A stretch of DNA of 64,000 bases, taken from positions 248,001 to 312,000 of the forward strand of contig MKWP01000002.1 of the NCBI GenBank assembly GCA_001899805.1. The letters run 5' to 3'. Made by a program: the position numbers and the translations under genes. Of this stretch, positions 24,663 through 32,352 are shown one piece after another. The notes beneath the pieces were generated by a model. It had not been told where the DNA came from. It ran no database searches and worked only from the letters and a program-made list of their open reading frames with translations. This DNA comes from Lysobacterales bacterium 66-474 (GTDB lineage Bacteria > Pseudomonadota > Gammaproteobacteria > Xanthomonadales > Rhodanobacteraceae). Numbering within the stretch: position 1 is the stretch's first letter; each line of letters opens with the position of its first letter.

Positions 24663-25291
24663 CGGGCAGGCTGATCACGCTGGAGGGCGGGGAAGGTGCC
24701 GGCAAGAGCACGCTGCTGGCGGGCCTGCGCGGACATTTCGATCGCATCGGGTTGGACGTGCTGTACACGCGTGAACCGGGCGGCACGCCGGTCGGCGAGG
24801 CGATCCGTGCGCTGGTGCTGGACCCCGCGCATCGCGGCATCGCCGCGGAAACCGAGCTGCTGCTGATGTTCGCGGCGCGCGCGCAACTGGTGTGCGACGT
24901 GCTGCGTCCCGCGCTGGATGCCGGCCGCTGGGTGCTGTGCGATCGCTTCACCGATGCGAGTTACGCCTACCAGGGCGGCGGGCGCGGCATCGACAGTGCG
25001 CGGATCGCCGAGCTCGAACGCATCGCGACCGCGGGCCTCCTGCCCGACCTGACCCTGTTGCTGGATCTGCCGGTCGCCCACGGTCGTGCCCGCGCCAGCC
25101 GGCGTGGCGACGCCGATCGCATCGAATCCGAGCGGGACGATTTCTTCGAGCGCATCCGCGCCGCGTATCTCGCGCGTGCGCGGGCCGAGCCACGGCGTTT
25201 TCGGGTGATCGATGCGTCGCAGCCTGCCGAGAAGGTGCTGGGGTCGGCCATCGACGCCATCGAGGCGTTGCGCGCAGGCAAGGCGACATGA
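24659..25291 (+). CDS. tmk: Thymidylate kinase
   Basis: A 210-residue kinase that phosphorylates dTMP to dTDP. The P-loop is GGEGAGKST (10-18), the DR(F/Y) motif is CDRFTDASYAYQGGGR, and the LID region SRRGDADRIES carries the arginines of the E. coli-type enzyme. The GTG start overlaps the mltG stop by 4 bp, and the stop overlaps holB. Confidence 0.97.
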   Translation: MTGRLITLEGGEGAGKSTLLAGLRGHFDRIGLDVLYTREPGGTPVGEAIRALVLDPAHRGIAAETELLLMFAARAQLVCDVLRPALDAGRWVLCDRFTDASYAYQGGGRGIDSARIAELERIATAGLLPDLTLLLDLPVAHGRARASRRGDADRIESERDDFFERIRAAYLARARAEPRRFRVIDASQPAEKVLGSAIDAIEALRAGKAT

Positions 25292-26286
25292 GCGACGACG
25301 GCGAAACCGCGATGGTGTCCGCGTTCGCGCCGGGCGATCCGCTGCCACCCTGGTGCATGCCGGCGTGGGACGTGCTGGCCGCGCGCGCGGCCAGCGGCAG
25401 CCTGCCGCACGCCTTGCTGGTGTGCGGCCCCGCGGGGTTGGGCAAGCGCGCCCTCACCGAGGCGTTCGTGCGCGCGCGCTTGTGCGAGTCGCTGCGGGAC
25501 GGCCGCGCCTGCGGGAGTTGCCGGGCCTGCCGCCTGCTCGCCGCGGGCACGCATCCCGATCGCGTGCTCGTCACGCTCGAGGAAAATCCGAAAACGCACA
25601 AGATGCGCACGGAGATCGTGGTCGACCAGGTCCGCGCGTTGTCGGCGCGGCTGGCGATGGCAAGCCAGCTCGGGGGCTGGCAGGTCGCGGTGATCGATCC
25701 CGCCGAAGCCATGAACACCGCGGCGCAAAATGCACTGTTGAAGACGCTGGAAGAACCCACGGCATCAAGCCTGATCGTGCTGGTGGCCGACCACCCCTGG
25801 GATTTGAATCCCACCGTGCGCAGCCGCTGCCAGCGCGTCGAGATCGCGCTGCCGACGCCGGCGCAGGCCACGGCGTGGCTGGAATCGAGAGGCGTTGCCG
25901 ATCCCGCGGCGGTGCTGGCTGCGGCGGGCGGCAACCCGGGGCAGGCGTGGCTGCTGGCCGAACACGGCGGGATGCAGCGCCGCCAGGAAGTCGCGCGCGA
26001 CCTGCTGGCACTGGCTGCGGGGCGCGGGGATGCCCGCGCGATCGGCAGGGCGTGGGCCGACGACGAGCCCGATCAGCGGCTGGAACAGGCCGCGCGGTTG
26101 CTGGAAGGCGCCCTGCGCGCACGCGCCGAGGGCGCACGCACGCGGTTCGACCCGGGCTGGGACGATGCCACGCTCGGCGCCCGTTGCGCGGACGCCAACC
26201 GCCTGCGCGTCCTCCTGAATGGGCCGCTGCGCAGCGATCTCGCGTTGTTCGACTGGTTGAACGGCCTGCCCCGCGCGCGGCGATAG
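25288..26286 (+). CDS. holB: DNA polymerase III subunit delta'
   Basis: A 332-residue clamp-loader subunit. A P-loop-like GPAGLGKR (about 48-55) is followed by a zinc module (CGSCRACRLL with an upstream Cys), then VIDPAEAMNTAAQNALLKTLEEP and the sensor SRCQRVE (delta' has S-R-C but is not itself an ATPase). The C-terminal collar domain completes normal length. ATG 25288 overlaps the tmk stop (ATGA). Confidence 0.94.
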   Translation: MSDDGETAMVSAFAPGDPLPPWCMPAWDVLAARAASGSLPHALLVCGPAGLGKRALTEAFVRARLCESLRDGRACGSCRACRLLAAGTHPDRVLVTLEENPKTHKMRTEIVVDQVRALSARLAMASQLGGWQVAVIDPAEAMNTAAQNALLKTLEEPTASSLIVLVADHPWDLNPTVRSRCQRVEIALPTPAQATAWLESRGVADPAAVLAAAGGNPGQAWLLAEHGGMQRRQEVARDLLALAAGRGDARAIGRAWADDEPDQRLEQAARLLEGALRARAEGARTRFDPGWDDATLGARCADANRLRVLLNGPLRSDLALFDWLNGLPRARR

Positions 26287-26386
26287 GCGGCCGCGTCGCC
26301 GGTCAGTGCGGGGTCAATCTCGACGCGGCACAATCGCGCCCCGAATGTGCGTCGGCATCCCGCGCACGACCAAAGGAAGTGCCGGC

Positions 26387-27370
26387 TTGCGCCAGCAAAA
26401 CACCGACCTGCTCGATCCCGATGCACTGCTGAAACGCCCGGGCGCCCGCCTGATGGTGCTGGCGCCGCACCCGGACGACGAGTCGCTGGCCGCGGGCGGG
26501 CTGATCCAGCGCGCCCTGCGTTACGGCGTGCAGGTCGACGTGGTGTTCGTCAGCGACGGCGAAAACAATCCGTGGCCGCAGCGCCTGCTGGAACGCCGCA
26601 TCCGGATCGGCGAGAAGCAGCGCATTGCCTGGGGGCAGCGCCGGCGCGGCGAAGCCGACGTGGCCCTGCACGCGCTCGGGGCGGGGCGCGTCGGGGTGCA
26701 CCGGCTGGGCTGGCCGGACGGCGGCGTGACCTGGATGCTGCTCGACGATACGGCTTCGATGCTGGCCGGCATGTGCGGGCTGATCGAGCGTGCGCGCCCG
26801 ACGCTGCTGGTATTGCCGGACCTGGTCGACCGCCATCCCGACCACAGCGCGCTGCACGTGCTGATGGAGATGGTGTTCCAGAAGTTGCCGGCCGATGCGA
26901 AGCCCGAGTGCCTGGGGTATCTGCTGCACGGCCGCTCGCAACCCGGCGTGCGGCGGCGCGCGGTGTTCACGCTGGATGGCGACGAACGGGCGCGCAAGCG
27001 AGTCGCGATCGAAGCCCACGCCAGCCAGACCGCGCTCAGCCGTGGCCGCCTGTTGCGCTTCGCCGCGGAGACGGAGACTTTCGTCGCGGGACTGGACAGC
27101 CATGATCGCGCGGGCACCACCTTGCCGTGGCGGCCGCCATGGCTGTTGCGGCCCGCACTGGCGCTGCTGGTGGTGGATGGAGCCGGCGGCATGAAAGTGC
27201 CGCTCGGCGTGCGTGGCGATGCCAACCTGTTCTGGCGCGACGGCAGTCCCGCGGCACGCAGTTCACGCGTCCTGCAGCCGCCGTATTACGTCAAGCTGTA
27301 TTGCCCGTTGCCGTCGCCATGGGTGTTCGACGGCTGGGGCTGGTGCCGGTTCGGAACCGCGCGCGCTTGA
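26387..27370 (+). CDS. PIG-L family deacetylase
   Basis: A 327-residue LmbE/PIG-L type zinc-dependent N-acetylglucosaminide deacetylase-like protein. The metal motif is APHPDDES near the N-terminus, with FVSDGENN and the second motif DRHPDHSAL in the middle. The C-terminal part (about 210-327) is less conserved and ends in a Pro/Trp-rich segment. I chose TTG 26387 because AAAGGAAG lies about 7 bp before it; ATG 26345 is an alternative adding 14 residues. Substrate unknown; such enzymes act on sugar conjugates, so an LPS or glycan role is possible. It sits between holB and the pilZ gene. Confidence 0.82.
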   Translation: MRQQNTDLLDPDALLKRPGARLMVLAPHPDDESLAAGGLIQRALRYGVQVDVVFVSDGENNPWPQRLLERRIRIGEKQRIAWGQRRRGEADVALHALGAGRVGVHRLGWPDGGVTWMLLDDTASMLAGMCGLIERARPTLLVLPDLVDRHPDHSALHVLMEMVFQKLPADAKPECLGYLLHGRSQPGVRRRAVFTLDGDERARKRVAIEAHASQTALSRGRLLRFAAETETFVAGLDSHDRAGTTLPWRPPWLLRPALALLVVDGAGGMKVPLGVRGDANLFWRDGSPAARSSRVLQPPYYVKLYCPLPSPWVFDGWGWCRFGTARA

Positions 27371-27424
27371 CCGCGGCGCGGCTCGGCGGCAAGCTGACGC
27401 CGCAATCAACGAGGGCGCAAGACG

Positions 27425-27784
27425 ATGGCAGCAATGGGCGGCGTGGGCGGTCAGGGCATCCTGTCCGTCGTGATCAAGGACAAGCACACGTTGTACCAAT
27501 CCTACATGTCGTTCGTGAAGGGCGGCGGCCTGTTCGTGCCCACCAACAAGCGCTACAACTTCGGCGACGAAGTGTTCCTGCTGATGACGCTGCCGGAAGG
27601 CACCGAGCGCGTCGCGACCACCGGCCGGGTGGTGTGGATCACGCCGATCGCCGCGCAGGGCAACCGTCCCGCCGGCATCGGCGTGCAGTTCGCCGAGAAC
27701 GCCGACGGCGACAACGCGCGCACCAGGATCGAAACGCTGCTGGCGGGCTTGCAGGGTGGCGACAAGCCGACGCACACGATGTGA
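27425..27784 (+). CDS. pilZ: PilZ domain protein (type IV pilus biogenesis PilZ-like)
   Basis: A 119-residue single-domain PilZ protein. The segment GGGLFVPTNKRYNFGDEVFLLMTLP and TGRVVWITPIAAQGNRPAGIGVQFAE is typical of the type IV pilus PilZ, which lacks the canonical RxxxR c-di-GMP motif at the N-terminus; no such motif is visible here. In Pseudomonas and Xanthomonas pilZ follows holB directly; here a PIG-L gene is inserted. It works in the cytoplasm with PilB/FimX for pilus assembly. It is convergent with tRNA-Pro. Confidence 0.9.
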   Translation: MAAMGGVGGQGILSVVIKDKHTLYQSYMSFVKGGGLFVPTNKRYNFGDEVFLLMTLPEGTERVATTGRVVWITPIAAQGNRPAGIGVQFAENADGDNARTRIETLLAGLQGGDKPTHTM

Positions 27785-27934
27785 GTGGCGCTGGCGCGGG
27801 CCAGCGGCGGAAGCTCACTTCGTGGAAGGGTCCACGGGCCACAGCAGGCGGACGGTTTGCCTCGGTGAGATGTTCTACAAGCAACATCCACCCGCCGGAA
27901 GGGCGCCGGGACAGGCGGCACGCTCGTCTCGAGT

Positions 27935-28011
27935 TGGTCGGGGAGACAGGATTTGAACCTGCGACTTCTACGTCCCGAACGTAGCGCTCTACCAGGCTGA
28001 GCTACACCCCG
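27935..28011 (-). tRNA. tRNA-Pro (anticodon CGG)
   Basis: A 77-nt tRNA on the minus strand with an encoded CCA. The 5' end is CGGGGTGTAGCTCAG, the anticodon stem-loop CTACG-TTCGGGA-CGTAG has anticodon CGG, the T loop is TTCAAAT, and the 3' end is CTCCCCGACCA. The initial C1-G72 pair is the hallmark of bacterial tRNA-Pro. The acceptor stem seems to have a T6/T67 mismatch. It reads CCG proline codons. Confidence 0.93.
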
Positions 28012-28050
28012 ACATGTCGCAACCGGGCAGGGGCCCGCAGCGAGCCGCAA

Positions 28051-28080
28051 ATGATAGCGGGCGCGGCTCCAACCGCGCAA
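28051..28080 (-). promoter_or_regulatory. Candidate promoter for tRNA-Pro
   Basis: On the minus strand, -10 TATCAT (28051-28056, five of six consensus bases) is 18 bp from -35 TTGCGC (28075-28080). The predicted start lies some 30 bases before the tRNA 5' end. Confidence 0.4.
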
Positions 28081-28129
28081 GACGGGCATCCGCGCTGCTA
28101 ACCTTGCGGTTTTACCGTGAGACGCAACC

Positions 28130-29536
28130 ATGGCGTTGACCGCGCCCCGCACCATGCCCGGTGTGCTGGAATTGCTGCCGCGCGAACAGATCGCGTTCCA
28201 GTCGATGCTGGATACCATCCGGCGCGGGTTCGAGGTGTACGGCTTCCTGCCCATCGAAACCCCGGCGATCGAGCTGGCCGACGTACTGCTGACCAAGAGC
28301 GGCGGCGAAACCGAGCGGCAGGTGTATTTCGTGCAGTCGACCGGCGCGCTGGAGCGCGCACCTGATCAATCGGGGCGGCCCGAACACGCGCTGCGCTTCG
28401 ACCTGACCGTGCCGCTGGCGCGCTACGTGGCCGAGCACGAACGCGACCTCGCATTTCCGTTCCGCCGCTACCAGATGCAGCGCGTGTACCGCGGCGAGCG
28501 CGCGCAGCGCGGGCGTTTCCGCGAGTTCTACCAGTGCGACATCGACGTGATCGGCAAGGATACGTTGTCGCTGCGCTACGACGCCGAGATTCCCGCGGTG
28601 ATCCACGCGGTGTTCCGCGCGCTCGACATCGGCGCGTTCACGATCTGGCTCAACAACCGCAAACTGATGCGGGGATTCTTCGAGGGGCTGGGCATCGGCG
28701 ATGGCGAAAAACAGATGCTGGTGCTGCGCGAGGTGGACAAACTGGACAAGCGCGGTGCCGAGCACGTGCGCGGCGTGCTGACCGGCGATGCGTTCGGCCT
28801 GTCCGCGGACGCGGTCGAGAAGATCCTGCGCTTCGTCGAAATGCGCTCGACCTCGCTGGCCGATGCGCACGCCAAGCTCGATGCGTTGGGTTCCGGCAGC
28901 GAGACCTTCGAGCAGGGCCGCGCGGAACTGCGCGAAGTGCTGGATACCGTCGCCGCGTTCGGCGTGCCGGAATCGGCGTTCGCGTTGAACCTGTCGATCG
29001 CGCGCGGGCTCGATTACTACACCGGCACGGTGTACGAGACCACCCTGGACGAGCACCCGGAAATCGGTTCGATCTGTTCCGGCGGCCGTTACGACAACCT
29101 CGCCGGCAACTACACCAAGTCGAACCTTCCGGGCGTCGGCATTTCGATCGGGTTGACCCGGCTGTTCTGGCAGTTGCGCGAGGCGGGGCTGCTGAAGACC
29201 GCCAACAGCACGGTGCAGGTGCTGGTGACGCAGATGGACGCCGCGCAACTTCCGGTGTGCCTCGCCATCGCGAAGGAATTGCGCGATGCCGGCATCGCCA
29301 CCGAGGTCGCGCTGGAAGGCGGCAAACTCGGCAAGCAGTTGAAGTACGCCGATCGCGCCGGCATCCGCTTCGCGGTGGTGGCGGGCGAGGACGAATTGGC
29401 ACGTGGCGCGGTGGCGGTGAAGGATCTGCGCCGCGGCGACCAGTTCGAGGTACCGCGCGTGGAACTGGTGAAATCGCTGCGGGTGGAATTGGCGCAGGAC
29501 GAAGCAGGCATCGGCGGAGAATCTTCTCCTTCATGA
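28130..29536 (+). CDS. hisS: Histidine--tRNA ligase
   Basis: A 468-residue class II aminoacyl-tRNA synthetase. Motif 1 lies around [20 protein letters not shown]. Motif 2 is [25 protein letters not shown]. The histidine-specific signature [14 protein letters not shown] and motif 3 ([13 protein letters not shown]) follow. The C-terminal anticodon-binding domain (about 365-468) has VQVLVTQMD and [20 protein letters not shown]. The length, slightly above E. coli HisS, and the [10 protein letters not shown] segment resemble the eukaryote-like HisS branch. It opens a histidine-related region (ammonia-lyase and his operon downstream). The 118 bp upstream is shared with the divergent tRNA-Pro. Confidence 0.93.
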   Translation: MALTAPRTMPGVLELLPREQIAFQSMLDTIRRGFEVYGFLPIETPAIELADVLLTKSGGETERQVYFVQSTGALERAPDQSGRPEHALRFDLTVPLARYVAEHERDLAFPFRRYQMQRVYRGERAQRGRFREFYQCDIDVIGKDTLSLRYDAEIPAVIHAVFRALDIGAFTIWLNNRKLMRGFFEGLGIGDGEKQMLVLREVDKLDKRGAEHVRGVLTGDAFGLSADAVEKILRFVEMRSTSLADAHAKLDALGSGSETFEQGRAELREVLDTVAAFGVPESAFALNLSIARGLDYYTGTVYETTLDEHPEIGSICSGGRYDNLAGNYTKSNLPGVGISIGLTRLFWQLREAGLLKTANSTVQVLVTQMDAAQLPVCLAIAKELRDAGIATEVALEGGKLGKQLKYADRAGIRFAVVAGEDELARGAVAVKDLRRGDQFEVPRVELVKSLRVELAQDEAGIGGESSPS

Positions 29537-29560
29537 CGTCAATCGCACGATCACCCCTGA

Positions 29561-29588
29561 CGTCATTCCCGCGCAAGCGGGAATCCAT
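29561..29588. repeat. Left 28-bp inverted repeat of the GIY-YIG cassette
   Basis: Begins CGTCATTCCC and ends GGGAATCCAT. It contains its own hairpin ATTCCCGC - GCAA - GCGGGAAT (8-bp stem, 4-base loop). The whole 28 bp is the exact reverse complement of 29907-29934. The core resembles the ATTCCC-N8-GGGAAT repeats (dRS3 type) described in Neisseria. Confidence 0.85.
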
Positions 29589-29605
29589 CTTCAAAGGATG
29601 TGTGG

Positions 29606-29899
29606 ATGGATAAGCAACCGGCGGTTTACATACTTTCGAATCGCGAGCGAGGTACTTTGTACGTTGGCGTGACGGGCAACTTGAAATTGCGGGTCTGGGA
29701 ACATCGGCAAGGGTTCGTTGATGGATTCACGAAGCGGTATGGCGTGAAACGTTTGGTCTGGTACGAGTGGGTTGCCGATTTTCCGTCGGCGATCCAGCGA
29801 GAGAAACGGATCAAAAAGTGGAATCGGGCTTGGAAGCTCGAATTGATAGAAGGAAGTAATCCGTCCTGGAAGGATCTTTGGGAAGATTTGTGCGATTGA
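29606..29899 (+). CDS. GIY-YIG nuclease superfamily small protein
   Basis: A 97-residue single-domain GIY-YIG protein (UPF0213/YhbQ-like). The GIY part is VYILSNRERG, the YIG part is LYVGVTGNLKLRVWEH with the catalytic Arg in L-x-x-R-V-W-E-H, and the metal-binding Glu is expected in AIQREKRIKKWNRAWKLELIE. It has no DNA-binding domain beyond the nuclease core. ATG 29606 follows AAAGGA at 7 bp; a GTG at 29600 is an alternative. G+C is much lower than its neighbours, and perfect 28-bp inverted repeats flank it, so it is probably an acquired or mobile gene. Activity is not shown. Confidence 0.85.
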   Translation: MDKQPAVYILSNRERGTLYVGVTGNLKLRVWEHRQGFVDGFTKRYGVKRLVWYEWVADFPSAIQREKRIKKWNRAWKLELIEGSNPSWKDLWEDLCD

Positions 29900-29906
29900 A
29901 GCAACA

Positions 29907-29934
29907 ATGGATTCCCGCTTGCGCGGGAATGACG
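29907..29934. repeat. Right 28-bp inverted repeat of the GIY-YIG cassette
   Basis: Begins ATGGATTCCC and ends GGGAATGACG. It is the exact reverse complement of 29561-29588 and starts 7 bp after the GIY-YIG stop codon. It contains an 8-bp palindromic stem around CCCGC-TTGC-GCGGG. Together with the left arm it can also form a 28-bp long-range stem enclosing the gene. Confidence 0.85.
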
Positions 29935-29956
29935 CCCTTTGGGGATGGTTGGATTC

Positions 29957-31849
29957 ATGACTAACGAACAGATCAAGCTGGATGGCGGCAGCCTGACCCG
30001 CGCGGAGGTGATCGCGGTCGCACGTGGTGGCGCAAAGGTCGAACTGGACGCCGCGCAGTTGCACAAGGTGCAGCGCGCCGCCGATTTCATCGCCGACAAG
30101 GTGCGCTGCGGCGAGCCGATCTACGGCGTCACCACCGGCTTCGGCAGCAACGCGGACAAGCTGCTGGGGGCGCATCGCGTGCGCGACGAGCTGCCGGGGG
30201 GCAACCCCGATCCGCGCGAGGAAACCTTGCCGGAGGAATTGCAGCACAACCTCGTCATCACCCACGCGGTATGCGTGGGCGAGCCGCTGACGCCGGACGT
30301 GGTGCGCGCGATGCTGGTGATCCGCATCAACACGTTGATGCGCGGGCATTCCGGCATCCGCGTCGAAACCCTGCGCGCGCTGTCGGAGATGTTGAATCGC
30401 GGCATCGTGCCGGTGGTGCCGGCCAAAGGCTCGGTGGGTGCGAGCGGTGACCTCGCGCCGCTGTCGCACCTCGCGATCGTGCTGCTGGGCGGCGGCGAGG
30501 CGTTCGTCGAAGGCGAGCGCATGTCCGGCGCGGAGGCCCTGCAGCGCGTCGGGATGCAGCCGGTCAAATTGTCCTTCAAGGAAGGCTTGGCGCTCAACAA
30601 CGGCACCGCGCAGATGCTGGCGACCGCGGTGCTGGCGCTGGATGAACTGGAATACCTGCTCGGCGTCGCCGATCTCGCCGCGGCGATGACACTGGACGCC
30701 TTCGCCGGCCGCAGCGGCGCGTTGCGCGAAGAAGTGCACGCGCTGCGTCCGCATCCGGGACAGGTTTCCGCGGCACGCCGTGTACGCGGGTTGCTCGCCA
30801 ATTCCACGCTGGTCGACATTCCTTACCATCTGGTGCCGCGCTTCAAGACCTGGAGCGCACGTGCGTGGACCACGCCGCAAGACCGTGCGCTCAGTTTCGA
30901 CATACGTTGGGAGTGGGTGCCGGCCGACCAGCGGCACGGACGCGAGGCGTTCTACCAGCGCTTCCTGCCGTTCAAGGGCGGCAAGAAACACCAGCCGCAG
31001 GACGCCTATTGCCTGCGCTGCATGCCGCAGGTGCACGGCGCGGTGCGCGATGCGTGGGCGCAGGCCTGCCGCGTCATCGACATCGAATTGAACGCGGTCA
31101 CCGACAATCCGCTGATCTTCCCGGATGCGGAAGGTGCCCGTCACATCGAGGAGCAAGTGATCTCGGCGGGCCATTTCCACGGCATGCCGCTGGCGCTGGC
31201 GATGAGCTACGTGAAGGCCGCGATCCCGGTGCTGGCGTCGATTTCGGAACGGCGGCTCAACAAGCTGGTGGATCCCGCGACCAACGACGGCCTGCCGGCG
31301 TTCCTGACCGGCAACGAGGATGGCACCGATTCCGGGTTCATGATCGTGCAGTACACCGCGGCGGCGCTGGCCAACGATTTGGCCACGCGTGCGCACCCGG
31401 CCAGCGTGTATTCGATCCCGACCAGCGCGAACGCCGAGGATCATGTCTCGATGGGCGCCAACGAGGCGCGCCAGGTGCTGGGGATGACCCGCGACCTGTC
31501 CGACGTGCTGGCGTTGGAGTTGTACACCGCGGCGCAGGCGCTGGACTACCGCAACGACATGCTGAACGCGGCGCGCCGCCTGGCCGTCGCGGGCGGTTGG
31601 CAGGCGCTCGCGGCCAAGGTCGACAATCCGCCGCCGGCCGGGCACCCGCAGCGCGCGCAATTCGAAGCCGAGGTACAGGCGCTGGCCGGCCAGCTTGCCG
31701 GCGCCGGGGCATTCCGTCCGGGCGAGGCGGTGCGCATGGCGCACGAGCGCCTGCGCCAGGCCATCGGCTTCATGCACCGCGACCGCGCGATGCAGCACGA
31801 CATAGCGGCGGCCTGCCGACTGCTGCACGAACGCGCCGTCGGCGCCTGA
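29957..31849 (+). CDS. hutH: Histidine ammonia-lyase family protein, long form
   Basis: A 630-residue MIO-dependent ammonia-lyase; histidine to urocanate is the likely reaction. The MIO prosthetic group would form from Ala162-Ser163-Gly164 (SVGASGDLAPLSH). The catalytic Tyr is Tyr56 (PIYGVTTGFGS). The selectivity pair is Thr102-His103 (LVITHAV), close to the Ser-His of HutH and unlike the His-Leu of tyrosine ammonia-lyases. Usual HutH has about 510 residues. The excess is mainly an insertion at about 284-336 (between LLANS and QDAYCLRCMPQVHG) and a shorter one around 76-92. No hutU, hutI or hutC is in the window. ATG 29957 is preceded by only 22 bp after the inverted repeat. Confidence 0.8.
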   Translation: MTNEQIKLDGGSLTRAEVIAVARGGAKVELDAAQLHKVQRAADFIADKVRCGEPIYGVTTGFGSNADKLLGAHRVRDELPGGNPDPREETLPEELQHNLVITHAVCVGEPLTPDVVRAMLVIRINTLMRGHSGIRVETLRALSEMLNRGIVPVVPAKGSVGASGDLAPLSHLAIVLLGGGEAFVEGERMSGAEALQRVGMQPVKLSFKEGLALNNGTAQMLATAVLALDELEYLLGVADLAAAMTLDAFAGRSGALREEVHALRPHPGQVSAARRVRGLLANSTLVDIPYHLVPRFKTWSARAWTTPQDRALSFDIRWEWVPADQRHGREAFYQRFLPFKGGKKHQPQDAYCLRCMPQVHGAVRDAWAQACRVIDIELNAVTDNPLIFPDAEGARHIEEQVISAGHFHGMPLALAMSYVKAAIPVLASISERRLNKLVDPATNDGLPAFLTGNEDGTDSGFMIVQYTAAALANDLATRAHPASVYSIPTSANAEDHVSMGANEARQVLGMTRDLSDVLALELYTAAQALDYRNDMLNAARRLAVAGGWQALAAKVDNPPPAGHPQRAQFEAEVQALAGQLAGAGAFRPGEAVRMAHERLRQAIGFMHRDRAMQHDIAAACRLLHERAVGA

Positions 31850-31928
31850 TCCGCGCTGCATTCGAACGCATTCCGAGCCGTGGCCGCGGCGCTTGCGCGC
31901 GGGTCATGGTGCCGTTATCCTCTCGTTC

Positions 31929-31952
31929 AATGTATTAATGCATTAATACATT
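31929..31952. promoter_or_regulatory. 24-bp perfect palindrome, probable HisR operator
   Basis: AATGTATTAATG followed by its exact reverse complement CATTAATACATT, in an otherwise G+C-rich region. It overlaps the -35 box of the candidate hisR promoter and lies 65 bp before the hisR start. A dimeric TrpR-like repressor would bind such a site; occlusion of the -35 box implies repression. The assignment to HisR is inferred from position and from knowledge that TrpR-family regulators precede his operons in Xanthomonadales. Confidence 0.75.
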
Positions 31953-31979
31953 GGCATCCTTGGTGCATTTGCATATCCA
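31951..31979 (+). promoter_or_regulatory. Candidate promoter of hisR-his operon
   Basis: -35 TTGGCA (31951-31956) and -10 TATCCA (31974-31979) have a 17-bp spacer. The -35 shares its first two bases with the palindrome. The predicted start at about 31986 leaves a leader of some 30 nt, too short for a histidine attenuator peptide. Confidence 0.6.
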
Positions 31980-32016
31980 TATCCAGTGACCGCGAAGGCG
32001 CGGCCGTGGAGCCTCG

Positions 32017-32352
32017 ATGAAACGCAGAATGCTCGATCCCGAAGAATCCGCCGGCACGGCGGAAACCAGCCTGTGCAAGGCACTGCTCGCGATGCGCGAC
32101 GTCGGCGAGATGCGCGCGCTGTTGCACGACCTGTGCACGCCGGCGGAGCTGGAGGCATTGGTGGATCGTTGGACGGTGGTGCCGCACGTGCTGAAGGGCA
32201 CACCGTATCGCGAGATCCACGAACACACCGCGGTCAGCATCACCACGATCGGCCGGGTCGCCCGCTTCCTGACCCGGGGCAGCGGCGGTTACCGCAAGGC
32301 CGCGGCGCGGGTCGCGGCGCGCGGCAAGCCGCGGCAGGAGCGGCGCGCATGA
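32017..32352 (+). CDS. hisR: TrpR-like regulator of histidine biosynthesis
   Basis: A 111-residue TrpR-superfamily (YerC/YecD type) DNA-binding protein. Helices in [36 protein letters not shown] precede the helix-turn-helix [23 protein letters not shown] basic tail follows ([17 protein letters not shown]). It is the first gene of the his operon, with a perfect palindrome overlapping its promoter and its stop overlapping the hisG start (ATGA). The expected role is histidine-responsive autorepression of the operon. ATG 32017 follows GGAG at a suitable distance. Confidence 0.88.
   Translation: MKRRMLDPEESAGTAETSLCKALLAMRDVGEMRALLHDLCTPAELEALVDRWTVVPHVLKGTPYREIHEHTAVSITTIGRVARFLTRGSGGYRKAAARVAARGKPRQERRA

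Larger units (their letters stand above)
29561..29934. mobile_element. Candidate GIY-YIG/inverted-repeat cassette
   Basis: A 374-bp unit bounded by two perfect 28-bp inverted repeats and filled almost entirely by one small GIY-YIG gene. Base composition inside is close to half G+C by eye, clearly lower than both flanks. It sits neatly between hisS and the ammonia-lyase gene without disrupting either. No clear target-site duplication flanks it. The combination resembles small nuclease-carrying mobile or domesticated repeat units, analogous to RAYT-REP units but with a different nuclease. Mobility is inference. Confidence 0.55.

Noticed and set aside
31980..32016. His-operon leader peptide and attenuator
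   Set aside because: The leader is too short and contains no run of histidine codons; the palindrome and HisR explain control better.
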